In this document: positions 47,129-60,542 of the stretch, piece by piece
Position numbering within the stretch: the first letter of the stretch is position 1
Layout: the number at the start of each line of letters is the position of its first letter
Origin: Xylaria sp. FL1777
Lineage: Eukaryota > Ascomycota > Sordariomycetes > Xylariales > Xylariaceae
DNA length: 64,000 bases
Assembly: GCA_022578965.1 (NCBI GenBank)
Contig: MU400533.1
Span: forward strand, 365,194-429,193
Reading direction: 5' to 3'
The notes under the pieces: model-generated
What the model saw: only the letters and a program-made list of their open reading frames with translations
Databases searched by the model: none
Told to the model about the DNA's origin: nothing
Position numbers and translations under genes: made by a program

Positions 47129-49366
47129 AGGAAACAAACTTAAGAAAGCTCGAGGTTCCGTCTGCTTCAAAGCCTACCCACGGCATCTGGCCAGCGGAGA
47201 TGACAAGTTCCGCGCTTTCTCCAAACTATCATCATCCCGCAGCGTATTATCATTGTCTCCCAGCGTGTATGTACTATTTGGCTTATGAGATGATGTCGTT
47301 TCACGAGCTCGTGTACTAATTCAGAGTCGGCAGCCTAACGCTATTCTGCTACCAGACATTTTAGCTTGAGATTTGTATGACCCGGTAGGAGACGTAGTGA
47401 CGTCTGCCGGTTTTGGAGCATCGTAGATGCTTTTCTCTCTATCATCTCAGGGCTCCTCCGCGAATTAAATATTTCGGCAAGATAGACGATCTAGAGAGTA
47501 TTAAATTTGCGCTCAAAATATATATCGGTCTGTATGTCCCATAAGAACGTTCGTTTGCGAAATTATCTGGCTTATTTGCGTACCCAAGACAGCCCTTTCT
47601 AGAAGCACATGGTTTTTATTTGGACCAAGATCTTGGCTCTCCTCGCTGAGGTCTCGATAGTATTGAGAAGCCCGACATCACTTTGAGTAGTCAATTGTGA
47701 TTATATATTACAACTCATTTGCAGACACTATAAGGAGCCTCATTCCCTTGGGTCATGGAAATAGGTGCTTGTAGACCATTCTGACTACATCTTCGATGCT
47801 AGAAGCGAAGAGCTTATGATTACCATAATCTCCTCGCTATTCAACGCCACCCGGTAGCTAGCATATGTCAAGGCAATACCAGCGGCTGACGAATGAAGTA
47901 TGCTAGGGGTATTAGCAGTTATACTCCGTAGACAGTGAATTATCCTATGTTTCGTGATCCATCAACCTGTGCAGAACTGCGTTGATCAATTCAAGATATA
48001 GAAGCAGTGAGAGGGGGGATTCCTCTTTCTCTCCCCCTCCCCCTCCCCCTCCCTCTCCCTTCTCTCTTCTGCCCGATGTTTTTTACAGCTATGCTACTTA
48101 CGCATTATGCAAGCTCATTCCGTTTTCCCAATTACCTTTGCAAGTTTGACAACGCTCAAGTTACCCAATTTAAATAGACACTAAGAAGTCCCTAAAAGCA
48201 TAAACGAAACGAGCCTGCGTCACCAGACTCTAATGACGCCCAACAGCCGTTCGATAAGCACGTCTAGGATCTCTTTTCTAAGCTACAAATAGCGACTACC
48301 GTGCCTCATGGCTTGGAAATAGGATAAATTACGAGGACATGTCTTCTTTCTTAATATATGAGTATGAATATTGAACCAGTAGTCACCCTATGACGAGCGA
48401 GCTGAGCACATGTTAATGGGTTGAAGTTGACGATACCTAGTGGTATTTATGGGTTGCGATGGATTGTGGAAACGACTTTTGCTCCCAGAGTTAAACACAT
48501 TAGTTGCCTACGTTCAGTAGGCTCTTATAAACTTATAGTAGGCCGTATCTTTTGTCGATGAAACGACGTATTTCTAGAAGTAGTGTCTAGAAAGTTACGA
48601 GGATAGTGTACAAACAACCCCGGAAGCGCTGATTTAGGAACGGGGTCTATTGTTAGCTGAGCCTTGTAGAGAGTTGGCAACAACCCAAATACTCTCAGAC
48701 TAATATCCATGTAGTCGGCCTGAGAGACTACACTCTTTGCCAGAACTGAATCCTGATTCAGGGTGTTTGGTTTTTGAAACAGTAACTGGCAAGAAACTAT
48801 CTTTGATCTCGACAATGAAATCAAATTTTAATAGGCCCTCTAGATCCTTTGATTCAAGGATCGGCGCATATTTGCGGCTTTCTCTATTCCTTCAACTGAG
48901 ACCGAGCTCCTTGCTTTCACCCCACTTCTAGAATTCAGGACGTTGCTGATAAAATACTTGCTCCTGATGTGGATGATCATGTACCAAATGCTCTACTCAC
49001 TCACGATCTTTACCACCATCGTCTACCAAGTCTTGAGAGTAAACAGCGGCTGCCAAAGAAAGCATCGAAACCGCGGGTGCTCTGCCAGCAGTTACTAGTT
49101 AGCACTAACCCATCATGATAACACGGCATCTTCGTATGACGATGCAGCTATTTATCTCAGAGAGGCCCATCCAATGACTGCCCGATACGAAGAGGCTGAT
49201 TAAGGTACATGTATATGTACTGAGCTTTTAGTATACCTCAGTGGGCAACATACTTCGGGGCTGAGTGTGGAATACTTCTAAGAATACCCTCAAAGTCCGT
49301 GGTTGGGCAAGGATCCGGGGGGGCCGGAATTGTGTTCGAGCTACGGTTAGGTCCACTGTGTGCTCT
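47129..49366. other. intergenic region, possible decayed sequence, no intact gene
   Basis: This 2.2 kb stretch lies between the cyclophilin stop and the Swc5 stop. It holds a 51-nt pyrimidine tract at 48020-48070. At 48525-49100 short frames occur on both strands (up to 99 codons) that look slightly protein-like but are broken by stops and match nothing I know. They may be a decayed gene or chance. Confidence 0.4.
48020..48070 (+). repeat. 51-nt pure polypyrimidine tract
   Basis: All 51 bases are C or T, with repeated CCCCCT units in 48031-48060, directly preceded by an 11-nt purine run at 48009-48019. The strand asymmetry could allow non-B DNA such as triplex. It lies in noncoding DNA. Confidence 0.9.
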
Positions 49367-50353
49367 TCATCCGCGGCCGGCTATTCTTGCCCGTCTTGCC
49401 TCTTCCTCTTTCTTGGCTTCAACGCGCTGCAAGAAGTCCTGCCGACTCACGTATGACTCCTTTGATTTTCCAGCAAACTCAAGCTCGTCCTTAATACCTT
49501 CCTTGTCAACAAAGCCAGCCCAGTCCATGCGGCTCTTCTCAACAACGTTGAGCTTCTTGGCCTTGGCCTGCTGTTCGCGAAGCTCTAATCGAATATTCAT
49601 GCCCAATTTCAAGTCGATGCGTTGGGATAGTCCTTCGATGGCGGGCTCAAAGATTGAGCGGAAGGCTTTCCGGGGCTTTCGCTTCGGCTGTTCGTCTTCA
49701 TCTTCGGCTTCGGCGAGCTTTGGGTCTTGGGAAGCTAGGTAGAGTTTGGCTTCGGCCGAGTCACGAGCAACCAATTTCTCTTCTGTGTGGACCTTGCCAG
49801 CAAAGTTGTATGTGCGCTTGATCTTGATCATGGCTGGCGTATCATTCTTATCGGACTTCCTCGAGGTAGTCTTAGCAGTATCTGCGTCTTCATCCGCTTG
49901 GTTGTTCTTGTCCGGTTCCGCATCATTTGTAGAAGGGATAAGCGGCGCAGCAGTCATCTGCGCCCAAATATCATCTACGTCTATAGTGACCGGCCCTGTC
50001 ACGGTATGTGACTTCCGCTCTGCCTTCTCCTGCGCACGTTGTCTTCTTGTTTTGACGAGCCCCCCTTCGCCTCCTTCATCTTCTTCGGCATCGCCATCAG
50101 TTCTCTTAGCTTTCTTCTGCCGCCTTCTTCCTTTTTGTATTATTGTCTCGTCGCCAGAATTCTCAAAGTCTCCCTCAACAGAATCGGCGTCTATTCGCTT
50201 CCTCTTGGGTGTTGCACCTGTCGGTTGGTCGATGTCTGCTTCGGATTCGGATTCTGACCCTGACCTATACTCTGCGGCGGCAGCGCCAGGGGCGAAATCA
50301 GAGTCTTCTTCGGAGGCATAGTCGTCTTCATCAATGGCCGGTTCTTGAGCCAT
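49367..50353 (-). CDS. SWC5: SWR1 chromatin-remodelling complex subunit Swc5 (BCNT family)
   Basis: Intronless, 328 aa. The N-terminus is acidic, with DEDDYASEEDSDFAP fitting the DEF/Y-type motif that binds H2A-H2B. A Lys/Arg-rich region at 76-115 follows. IDVDDIWAQM (124-133) and IKIKRTYNFAGKVHTEEK (177-193) are family-typical. The C-terminal BCNT domain spans about 248-322 (LNVVEKSRMDWAGFVDKEGI, DELEFAGKSKESYVSRQDFL). Swc5 is needed by SWR1 to exchange H2A for H2A.Z in nucleosomes. It is the last intact gene before the AT-rich block; its start lies about 450 bp from the block. Confidence 0.93.
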   Translation of the reverse strand: MAQEPAIDEDDYASEEDSDFAPGAAAAEYRSGSESESEADIDQPTGATPKRKRIDADSVEGDFENSGDETIIQKGRRRQKKAKRTDGDAEEDEGGEGGLVKTRRQRAQEKAERKSHTVTGPVTIDVDDIWAQMTAAPLIPSTNDAEPDKNNQADEDADTAKTTSRKSDKNDTPAMIKIKRTYNFAGKVHTEEKLVARDSAEAKLYLASQDPKLAEAEDEDEQPKRKPRKAFRSIFEPAIEGLSQRIDLKLGMNIRLELREQQAKAKKLNVVEKSRMDWAGFVDKEGIKDELEFAGKSKESYVSRQDFLQRVEAKKEEEARRARIAGRG

Positions 50354-50535
50354 GATAAATGGTTCATTGCTGAATTGTTGGTCGACGCTTTCAGTGCTAA
50401 TGCAGGAGAAAAGGACGCGAAATAGAAGCCAGAGTCTAGACGTGGCTTAAGTTTTAGTGGGGAACTACCTGGCTTTTAGCCCGGACTGGCCTAAAAATGC
50501 TGTGAAACATAGCAAGGTGATACAGACTGGAAGGG

Positions 50536-50600
50536 GGACTCCATATCTATGGGGTCCAGCCACAGTAATATCCCCACTGTGGCTATGGTGGCTTAGCTAG
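50536..50600 (+). repeat. left copy of a 7.5 kb-spaced direct repeat
   Basis: GGACTCCAT at 50536 and CTATGGTGGCTTAGCTAG at 50583-50600 recur in the same order at 58028 and 58073-58090 (CTATGGCAGCTTAGCTAG). The internal spacings are nearly equal, 47 and 45 bp. The two copies are 7.49 kb apart and in the same orientation. Confidence 0.6.
50558..50584. repeat. hairpin, 9-bp perfect stem
   Basis: AGCCACAGT at 50558-50566 pairs with ACTGTGGCT at 50576-50584 across a 9-nt loop. Confidence 0.85.
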
Positions 50601-50625
50601 ATAGCTATGTGGGGTCCCATGCCTA

Positions 50626-50649
50626 AGGCAATTGCTACTGCAATTGCCT
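50626..50649. repeat. hairpin, 10-bp perfect stem
   Basis: AGGCAATTGC at 50626-50635 pairs with GCAATTGCCT at 50640-50649 across a 4-nt TACT loop. Confidence 0.9.
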
Positions 50650-52806
50650 GCAGGGCTCCCTCCTTTCAATTTACATCACACTTTCTATGCTTAATTGCCT
50701 TACTACCTATAGTAGACCTTACTAAATGGTGGGATGAGCCCTGTGATCGAAACTTCATACTTTAGTTTTTTTTTTTTTTCTGCTGGCAGATTGTGTGCGC
50801 GGGATATGGTATAGCCTTTTTACTTACATAGTTTACTGTTATTTTGTTTAGATTGGTTCTTGTAACATTTAGACCTTTTTTGGCAAAACTATGCGATATA
50901 GATAAAGTTTAGCTTTTGTATTATATAAACCTTGTTATTTTTTTAGATTGGTTTTTATAACATTTAAAGTGCTTTTAGCATTTATTTTAACTTTTATTAA
51001 AGTTAACTATAAGGATTTATGCTATTTATAAGCATTAATTATTAATTATTAATTATTTATTAATTAAGTACTTTATATATTTTATATTTGCTAAATAGCT
51101 GTATTATTTAAACATTATTACATTTAACTTTATATTAACGTTTATAATTATATAACTTTTAGTTCTTAAAACATTAGTTTGTATTACACTTAGCTATTTT
51201 TTGCTTATATTAGGTTTTTTAATATATATAACACTTAATATATTTTACCTGATTTTATTATATTTGCGTTATATTTAATTATATTTTTAATTTTAAATTA
51301 TTTGCTTTATAAAGTTATATAATAATTTAATAAAGCAGCTAATAAACAAGTAATATTAACTTAATTAAATATAAACTTAGTTAAACTTAAAGAAATTTTC
51401 TAAGTTTTATAAATATGCTAATTTATATTTATTTATATATTTATATATTTTAACGCATTAAATTTTAGCACTACTTTATATATTTATATTTTATATTTTA
51501 TGTTATTTTTTAGCTTATGTTATTTATTATTATTAGCTTTAATAATAAGCTAAAATAATAAATAAAACGATTTACTAAGTAAATATTTTAATAATTTACT
51601 TTTAAATTTACAAATAAGTATTTTATTAAATTATAAAGGTTTTAAAACTAAGTTTATTATTAAAAACTTAATACTAAAACTTGCTAAAATAAGCAAAAAA
51701 CTAGCTAATTTACTAAATTAACCGCTTAAACTTTTTAAAAGCAAAAAACTAATTAATTTATTAAATTAATCGTTAATATTACATGTATTTTATAATTTAT
51801 AATTATTATATTTTATGTTTACTTTTAAGCTAGTTTGTTTTAAAAAAAAAACTTAAGATTTATAAACTATAAGTGCTTTTTTATTAAAAAAAACAGTTAA
51901 TGTTAATGCTAATGCTTTTTTTTTTAATTAAAAAAAAGGTTTATTGCTAACTTTAAAGCAAATAAGCAATAATAAAAAAACATAGCAATACTTAATAAAT
52001 AAGTTAGCTAATTAAAATTAAAAAATAGCTTAAATTGTTTAAAACTAAAAAAAACTAAATAAAAATGTTTATTATAAGCTAAATTTTCTAAAAACTAATA
52101 AAATGTTTATTAAAGATTTAAATACTTTAAATAAACAAGTTAATTATTTCTAAAAAATAATAAACTAAGTTATTAAAAGTAATAATTAAACAGAAAATAT
52201 ATTAAAAAAACTTTTAAACTATATACTTTACACTTATAATAATTTAGTATTATTACTATTAAAAATATTAATGCTATATTAATTAATGTTAAAATAACTA
52301 GTTTTACTTTAGCTATTTTTGCTTTTATTTTATATAAATATACTTAATTTTAAATTATAATTACTTTATAAAAATAAAGCAGCTTTATTTTTAATATTTA
52401 TAATAATTATATTTGTTAAATTAGCAAGCAACTTTTATTAAAAACTATTATAAAAACTATTATACTTAATAATTTTTAGTTTAATAAATATTAATTGTTT
52501 TTTTGCTTTTTAGTTTAACTTTAATATAATACTATATTTATTAATTAAAACTGTTTATTTAACGGCTTTTTTAGTAATACTTTTTGTTTAAATAGTAGCT
52601 TTTGGGCTTTTTATACTATTTATTGCAAGCATTATAGCTAATATAACAATAATAATAGCGCTACTTATAATAATTAACTTTACTTTTATTTTTAATATAA
52701 AAGCTACTACTTTTATATTTATATAATTAATTATATATAAAGCAATACTTAAAAGTAATAGTTTTAACTAAAATAAACTGTTTAAGTTTTTTACTATATA
52801 TTAATA

Positions 52807-53323
52807 TGTTACAAAATGGGCTAACTAGGCCGGTTAAAAGGCCAGGTGTGAAAAAGGCATGCGTAGAAAGAGTCCTATTTGTTAAAAAGATATGTATTTA
52901 AACCACTATAAGGGTTTAATGCATGGACTTAACAAACTCGAGCGTTAAGTCTATTAAGCCTTAAACTTAATAAACTTAAGCGTTAAGTCTATTAAACCTC
53001 GGACTTAAAACAATATAGCATTAAGTTTATCAAAAAAAGCAATATTTATAAATTACTACTACTGTTTTTTTTGTTTATATAATTATGCACTTCTTATATT
53101 TAGTTACTTATTTAGTTTTAGTTCTTTAGCTATTAATTTCTTATAATTGCTAAGCACTAATACATTTATTATTTTTAAATCCTTTAAAACCCCTATTAAT
53201 GCATAGTAATAAAAGTACCCCGAAAATCTCTTTAATAAACCACCGTTAAAAATCCTATTATTACCTATAAATTAAAACCCTAAAAGTAAACCTGTTATAT
53301 TAATATATAACAAGTCTGTTATA
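52807..53323 (-). mobile_element. solo LTR-like repeat with candidate target-site duplication
   Basis: About 517 bp, starting TGTTACA and ending TGTTATA. The five bases before it (52802-52806) and after it (53324-53328) are both TAATA, consistent with a 5-bp target-site duplication, although the AT-rich background weakens this. It matches the segment at 60672-61165 in inverted orientation, very clearly over 53050-53323. It is one of the few spots in the block with moderate GC (about 52817-52945). Confidence 0.7.
52927..53040 (+). repeat. 38-bp tandem repeat, three units, inside the LTR-like repeat
   Basis: Units start with ACTTAA at 52927, 52965 and 53003. The first two share GCGTTAAGTCTATTAA exactly; the third is more degraded. 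Confidence 0.8.
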
Positions 53324-56300
53324 TAATAATTTAAAAAAGCAAAAAGTTATACTTTTAATAGTTATAAAAAAAAAGCTAAAAAATATATAAACATAAATAT
53401 AAATATAAACGTTAATTTAAACTTAAATAATAACTTTTCAAATAATAATAATAGTAATAATAAAAGCAATAAATAACTTTTTTATAAAAATAAAGTTAGC
53501 TTGTTTAATTAAAACAATTATATTAACTAAAGTGCTACTTTTAAAGAAAAATTAACTAGATTTATTATTAATAAATTAAATAAGCTAAAACGTTTTAATA
53601 TTAGCTATTTTAATTTTAATTAAAATAATCTTAAAAATGTTAGCATAGTTATAAATAATAATAAACTAATTTTTATTAACATTTATTGTTTTATAAATTA
53701 TATTTCTTTGTTTTTTAAAAACTTAAATATTTATAAGTTTAATAAAAAGCAAATATTAAAAATATTTTAAACTTTATTAAAAAGTACTGCAATAATATAA
53801 TAAAATAATGAGTTAATATTAGCTATATATATAAGCTATTATACTAAAAAATTAAACAAAATACTTAATAAACTTATAATTTAATTTATAATACTTGCTT
53901 TTAAAGCAATTTAACAATTTAATAGCATAAAGCTTACTTTAAAAAATATAGCTTAAAAAAACATAGCAATAATAACTTTTATTTAAAAAAAGCTATAATA
54001 TGCTAAAGCAATAAAAACTTTAATTAAAAACAATAATAATTAGTAAAGCGTAATAGTTTTTATTTAAATTTATATAAATATAAACATTAAGCAATATTTT
54101 TATGCTTTTAAAAAAGAGAAATCTTTAGCCGAATATATAACTAAGGTTATTAAAGTAAAGCTAATTTTTATTATAATAGCAAAAGAAATGTTCTTTTATA
54201 CACGCAAAAAAAAAAAGCAATATATATAACACTAATTGCTTTTGCTTTATAAGTCCTAAAAGAACAAATATAAATATAAGTTAAAAAATAAAGATAAGTT
54301 TAGCAAAAATAATAAAGATAACAATAAGCCTTTATAAAAAAAAAAGGAATATAAATGTAAATATAATTGCAAGCATTATTAAAATAAATATAATAAGCAT
54401 AAAAAAAATTATAACTAAGCTTACTTTATAAACTTTAACTTTAAATTTATTTCTTTTAAGTTTAAAAACTTAACTTTTTTTTTTTTTAAAAAGCTTAAAT
54501 AATGCAGCTTTTATAGTAATAAACTATAGTAATATATATAAGTACTATAAAAAAACTTTTAACTTATTACATAATAAGAATTAATATGTTTATAAATGTA
54601 TTAATTGCTTATATAAATAAATTATATTTTAGTTGCTTGCTAATTTAATAATGTATATATGCAAGCATTATTATACCTTGTTTAATTTTTATAATTAGCT
54701 GTTTTGCTACTTAAAAACTTGTAATGCAAATAAATTATAAGCAAACTTAGCTTTATGCTAGCTAAAAATAAGCGTTTTTACAAAAATTAAAAGCGCTAAA
54801 TTTAAAGCTAAGCTAATTATACTTTATATACATTAAGCATTTTTAGTTATTAATACTTTAAACAATTTATTAAAATGTTTTAGCGTTAAATATTTATATT
54901 TTAAAATAAATATATATATTAAACCTAATAATAAAAAAGTTTAAATATGCTTAAATATAAGTGTATTATAAAGTATTATTATATATAAGCTTTTTAATAT
55001 TTATAAATATATAATTAAACATTAAAAAGGTTAACAAGCAAAAAAAATTAAAAATATTAGTAAAAACTACTTTTATTATATATTAAAAGCTAAGTTTAAA
55101 CTTTATTTATTAAGACATAATAATTATAGATTTTTTAAGCTTTTATAAATTAAAAAAAAAGCTTAAATAGTTAAAAAAAACATAATATTTTGTTTTTTAT
55201 TAAGTATTAAATATTTAAATCTATAAAATGCAATTATTAATTATAAAAAAGCAAAAATAATTATAGCTAATATAAATAACTTTAAAATTTTATTTTAGGT
55301 ATATTTATGTATGCATTTATATATACAAAAAGTTATTTTAGCTTATAAAGTATTTTTTAAGCTTAATGTTATAATATAAGCTTTAGCTATATATAAACTT
55401 TTGTTTGCTAATTATAATTTTATATTTAAGCTATTTTATAAAAATAGTATAACTATATTTATTAAGTTTACTATTTTTAAAAGTATAGTTTTAGCTAATT
55501 TTTTGCTTTAAATTAAAACTATATTTAAAAGTACTTATATTAACATTATTTAAAAGCAATTTTTTAGTAGTAAAGCTAAAAAAAAATCTTAAAAAGCATA
55601 TTTAAAAATAGTTATATTAGCTATAAATATTATAACTATAAGTGCTTTATTTAACATAATATTTAAAAATATTAATGCTTAAACTATTAATGCTATTAAT
55701 ACTAGCTTAAATGTTATTAATAAAAGCATTTATATTTTTAATAACTTTAAGTTTTTTAACGCGTTTTATATAAATAAGTTAATTAATTTAACTTTTATGC
55801 TTAAATAAATTACTATTAATGCATATATTTCTAGTTATAATTTTAACTTTTATACTAATATAACTAATATTGCTAATATAATAAACATGCTTAAATAAAC
55901 TAATGTTTTAACTATTAGCTTAATTATTAACGTAATATATAGCATAATTAAAAAATTAGCTAACTAGCTATTAAAAAAAATAAACAACGTAATAAATTTA
56001 AACGTACTAAAACTTAAAATTCGCAAAATTATTTTTACTTTAAAAATTAAAAAACTTAATAAAAAAAACAAAGTTATATTACTAGCTAGCTATTTTATTT
56101 ATATTAGCAAAAATATAACAGCAAAAAAAATTTTATAACTAATTAATAAAATTTTTAAAATTTAGCAAAACTAAAATATTATTAATATTTTTAAAAATAA
56201 ACTTATAAGAATACTTTTAGTAAATAATTAACAAAAAACTAAGTTAAATAATTAACTTTATTTTTTAAGCATTTATAATAAAAAAGCTATTAATTTTGTT

Positions 56301-56670
56301 TTTAATTAGCTTTATATATAAAGTTAAATAAAATAAATTAATAAACTTACTTTATTTATATATTTTACTTTTATAGTTTAAACATAAAAAAAAAGAAAAC
56401 TATATTTGTAACTAATAATTAACTTATAAACTTTAAACAAAGTAGCTATTTTAAACAATTATTTTTTGCTTTTTTAATTTAAAGTTATTTTATTAATTAA
56501 AGGAAAAAAATATATAACTTATGTAAACATAACTTTTTTTTTTTATTAATTTAAAGTATATTTTAATTATTGCAATAAATTTATTATTATTAGCTTAAAA
56601 AGTCTTAAACAGTTTATAGTTATACTTATAAAATTTTATAATACATTTATATATATATAATAGTTTATTT

Positions 56671-56798
56671 ATAACATATTAAAAAAGCAAACAAATTTTT
56701 AACTAAGCTACTAATTATTACGCAACCTAAAAAAAGCACATGAAATAGCTAAATAAGTTTTAAATATAAAAAGGCTTAGCTATTATAACGTAGCTAAA
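56671..56798 (+). repeat. 128-bp direct repeat, copy 1
   Basis: This segment, ending GCTTAGCTATTATAACGTAG then CTAAA, is closely matched at 60543-60671 in the same orientation. Differences are mostly C/T and G/A, as RIP would produce. Confidence 0.8.
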
Positions 56799-58027
56799 AA
56801 ACTAATTAAGTTATAAGCAGTTATAAAAACATAAAAACAAAGGCCTTTAAACATAAAGCAAAAACAGTTAAACATTAACACTAGCTTTTCTTTAAGCTAA
56901 AAAAGGTTTATTATAACTACAAAACAAAAGCTAAAGCAACTATTATAAAGCTATTTGCTATTTATAGTTTTAAAAAAGCTACTTATTATAAGCTTACGTT
57001 TATAAACTTTAAAATAAAGCATAATATAATAAAGTACTAAAAATAGTAACATAAAATTACAAATATAAAACTACAGAAATTAAAAAGCATACATTATAAA
57101 AAAGCAAAGCAATTAAGCAACTTTATTAAGCATTAAACACTGAAATTTTATTAAAACTTTTAGCTACTAAATATATAATAATGCTAACCTTTAAAGGTTA
57201 TATAAACACCTTTTAATTAGCGTATTTATATAAAACTTCTAGCTTTTTTACTTATTATAGCTTTTTTTGCTTTTTTAATTATAACTTAAAGTTATATATT
57301 AGTTATAAATATAGCTTAAATATTTTTATTAATACAAAAATAACATGTAGCTATATAAGTTTTAACAAATAATTAAAGTTCTTTATTAACTTTTTTAAGC
57401 TAAAAAATTATTAGTAGCACTTAAGATTAAAAAAACTTTAATAGTTAAAATAAACATAAAGTAAAGCTTAAAAATATACAAATATTAATATAGTTAAAAG
57501 TATTTATAAAACTATAATTATTATTTTTAGCGCTTATTTTGCTTTTTTTACATTATAAACACTTAGTAAACTTGCTAATAATATTATAAACATAAAAATT
57601 ATTAATGTTTTTATATAATTAACATAAAAAAAACAGCAATAAAAAATGCATAATATATTATTATAATATAAGCAATATAATAGCAATATAGCTTAAGCAT
57701 TTTAGCACGCTTAATAAATACAAATTTTAAAGCTATTAATAATACTTTAGCATAAAGTATTAAAACATTTACCTTTATTTTAAAAATTAGCGTTATAACA
57801 AAAAAACATAACAACAAGCAGTTATAAAAGCTTAAACTATATAGTAATAAGCTATTAGCTATTTTATTTAATACTAATTATAGCTCCTAGCTATATAGCT
57901 GCTATTGTATTAGCTATAGCTATTGTATTAGTATAGCTATTAGTTTAGTTATTGTATTAGTTTTATTGTATTATAGTATTATAGCAGTTAGTGGTGTAAG
58001 TGGCTTAGTCACATAACCTATAACCTA

Positions 58028-58090
58028 GGACTCCATTTACACCTTACCATAGGTGAAAATAAAAGGTCTTAACTATGGCAGCTTAGCTAG
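58028..58090 (+). repeat. right copy of the 7.5 kb-spaced direct repeat
   Basis: GGACTCCAT at 58028-58036 and CTATGGCAGCTTAGCTAG at 58073-58090 mirror the left copy at 50536-50600. The surrounding 57990-58100 is a small island of higher GC in the AT-rich block. Confidence 0.55.
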
Positions 58091-60542
58091 CTATGTTCCC
58101 TTTACTTTTTCATTTTATAATTAAAGTGTATTGCTAAGTTAATGCTACATAATATATGCATAGTGCGCTATCGTAATAATACTATAAATTAAATAACTAG
58201 TAAAAACTGCAGCAAAATAACTTATAACCTTAAATATATAAATTTAATACTAATTAACATATATATTTAAGCTAAGCTAATTATAAATATATATTGCAAA
58301 AAGTATAGCAGTTATAATAAAATAGATTTTTATATAACTATAATGTATTAATAACTAATTATATTATAAACTAAGCATTTTAACATATTAAAATAAACGT
58401 AAATTAAGCATATAATAATAATAGTAATAAAAGTAATAAAGTTAATAGTTAAAAAAGAAAAAAAATTAGCATAAATAGCTAAATAAAATAACTTATTATT
58501 TATTGCTACTTTATATTGCTTAATATATAAGCTATTTATAAGCTATACTTATTTAATAAGCTTATTATAAAAAGTATAAAAATAGCTTAAAAAATAAATA
58601 TATAAAAAGTAAACTAAAAAGTAATAAATAATTAACTTTGCTTATAATTTAGTTATAACTTAATTATAAAAAAACTAGTGCAATAAAAAGCTAATAGTAA
58701 TATTAAAGCAAGCAAATTATAATATATTAGCAATATAATAAAAAAAGGTTTAAAAAAAAACTAGAAAAAAAAAGCAGCACACTTAGCTAAATAAGTGCTA
58801 AAACTAAAAAAACTGCTACAAGCAGCATAAAACAAACAGCAATACTAAAGCAAGCAAACTATAAAGCAAAAAAAATGCAAAAAAAAAAAACTACAAAATA
58901 ACTACATAAAGGTATATATACTTAGTTAATAGCATAATATAAATAAACAAACAACCTAAAAGCAAAAAAATAAAAAGCAAAACACTTAATAAAATTATAG
59001 CAAAACTAATATAACTTAAAAGCAAATATAAAATGTTTTTACTTAGCTACTAAAAAAAAAATAAGCTATTTATAGCTTGCTTTTAACTTATAAGCACAAT
59101 TTTTACTTATATATATAAAAGATAAAAACTAGCATAGCTAATAAGCCGTTAGCTTAAGTAATACAATATATATATATAATAGTTTATAAATTGCTTACTT
59201 AAAAAGTTTAAGCATTTTTGTTGCGCTTTTATTAATAATATTATAATTTACTTTAATATTAAAAAAGAACACGTTTTTTATTTATGCATTATTTTTAAGC
59301 TATTTTAAAGCAAAAAAATATTTTTTTTACTAAAAAAGTTTTTTATAGTATACTTTTTTATTAAGCTTTTAAGCTTTTAAATAAACGCTTTTAATATATT
59401 AACTATTAAGCAAAAAGTTAAAGCAATATAAAACATTAAGTTTTTTTATTAACTTAAAGCTTTTAAATAATACTTAAGTATTATAAGTTTTTTATGTTTA
59501 TTAATTCTGTTTTACGTAAAGATTTTAGAACTATTATAAAAACGCAAAACTGCGTTGCTTAATAAAGAACATAAGTTTAAAAGATTTAAAGTAAATAACT
59601 TTAGCAAATATTAAATATATTGCTGCTTAACTTTTTTTAAACTTATAAAAGCTAAAAAAGCATTATTTTAAACTATTTAAGATTTTATTTGTTTATATAT
59701 TATACTATATTATTATAACTTAAGCAAATCGTTATATATACAAGTAAATATATTTTTTAAGCAAAACTTTAATATTATATTATATTACATAAAAAATAAT
59801 TATATATAACAACTAAATATTTTTATTTTTAATGCATAAATGCTTTTTATTATATATTTAAGCAAATATATTTAAATTTTTAAGTTGCAATATAGTTTTT
59901 TTAAAATAAAAATAAGTTGTATTATATAACTATATAAGCATTTATATATAATAATTAAAGCATTAAAAAACTTTATAGTTATTTTTATTAACTATTTTAT
60001 TACTAAAAGTATTATTAACTAAACTAATTTAAATATTACATTTATAAATTATATTAATAAGCGCTTTATTAATGCTTTAATTTATTTTTTTTAATATAGT
60101 TTATAAATATACTATTTGCTTAACTATATTAATTATATATTAAATGCATTAAGTTGTTTTAAAAACATTAAAAACTTGCTTAATATAAAAAGCAATATAT
60201 AAAAAACTAATAAAAATCTTATGTTTAACAATATTTAATTAGTATTAGCAAAAGTTATTATAAGTAATAAAGTAAAATTAAAAATTATTACTAATTATAA
60301 TAAAAACTTAAAGTATTATAAAACTTTAAACGTAATACGTATAAATAGTAATAAAAACGCTGCAAATTTTTTGCGCTTAGGTTATTTTTTTGCAATTATA
60401 AATAAACTGCTTTATAATATTAACAAAAAAAGCTATTATTGCTTTTACATTTCTAAAAATTAAGTTAGCAAGTTTTTTATTATAGCTTATAATAATAAAT
60501 AATACTTTAATAAAAAGCATATAATATATAACTTTAAATACC

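Larger units (their letters stand above)
50354..50810. other. transition zone with two hairpins at edge of AT-rich block
   Basis: This normal-GC segment includes the presumed Swc5 promoter. It then carries two strong inverted repeats and a direct-repeat segment shared with about 58030 (separate entries), and ends with a run of T residues at about 50766-50779. No gene is seen. Confidence 0.6.

Noticed and set aside
48525..49100. Short frames on both strands that look faintly protein-like
   Set aside because: Several stops and no family I recognise. A decayed gene is possible but not supportable.
54340..54420. Cys/His-spaced codons suggestive of a retroelement zinc knuckle
   Set aside because: The frame is broken by stops and spacing is ambiguous after RIP. 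It cannot be claimed without a de-RIPed consensus.
57611..57817. 68-codon open frame on - strand in the AT-rich block
   Set aside because: Composed almost only of Ile/Leu/Lys/Tyr/Phe codons, as expected by chance in very AT-rich DNA.
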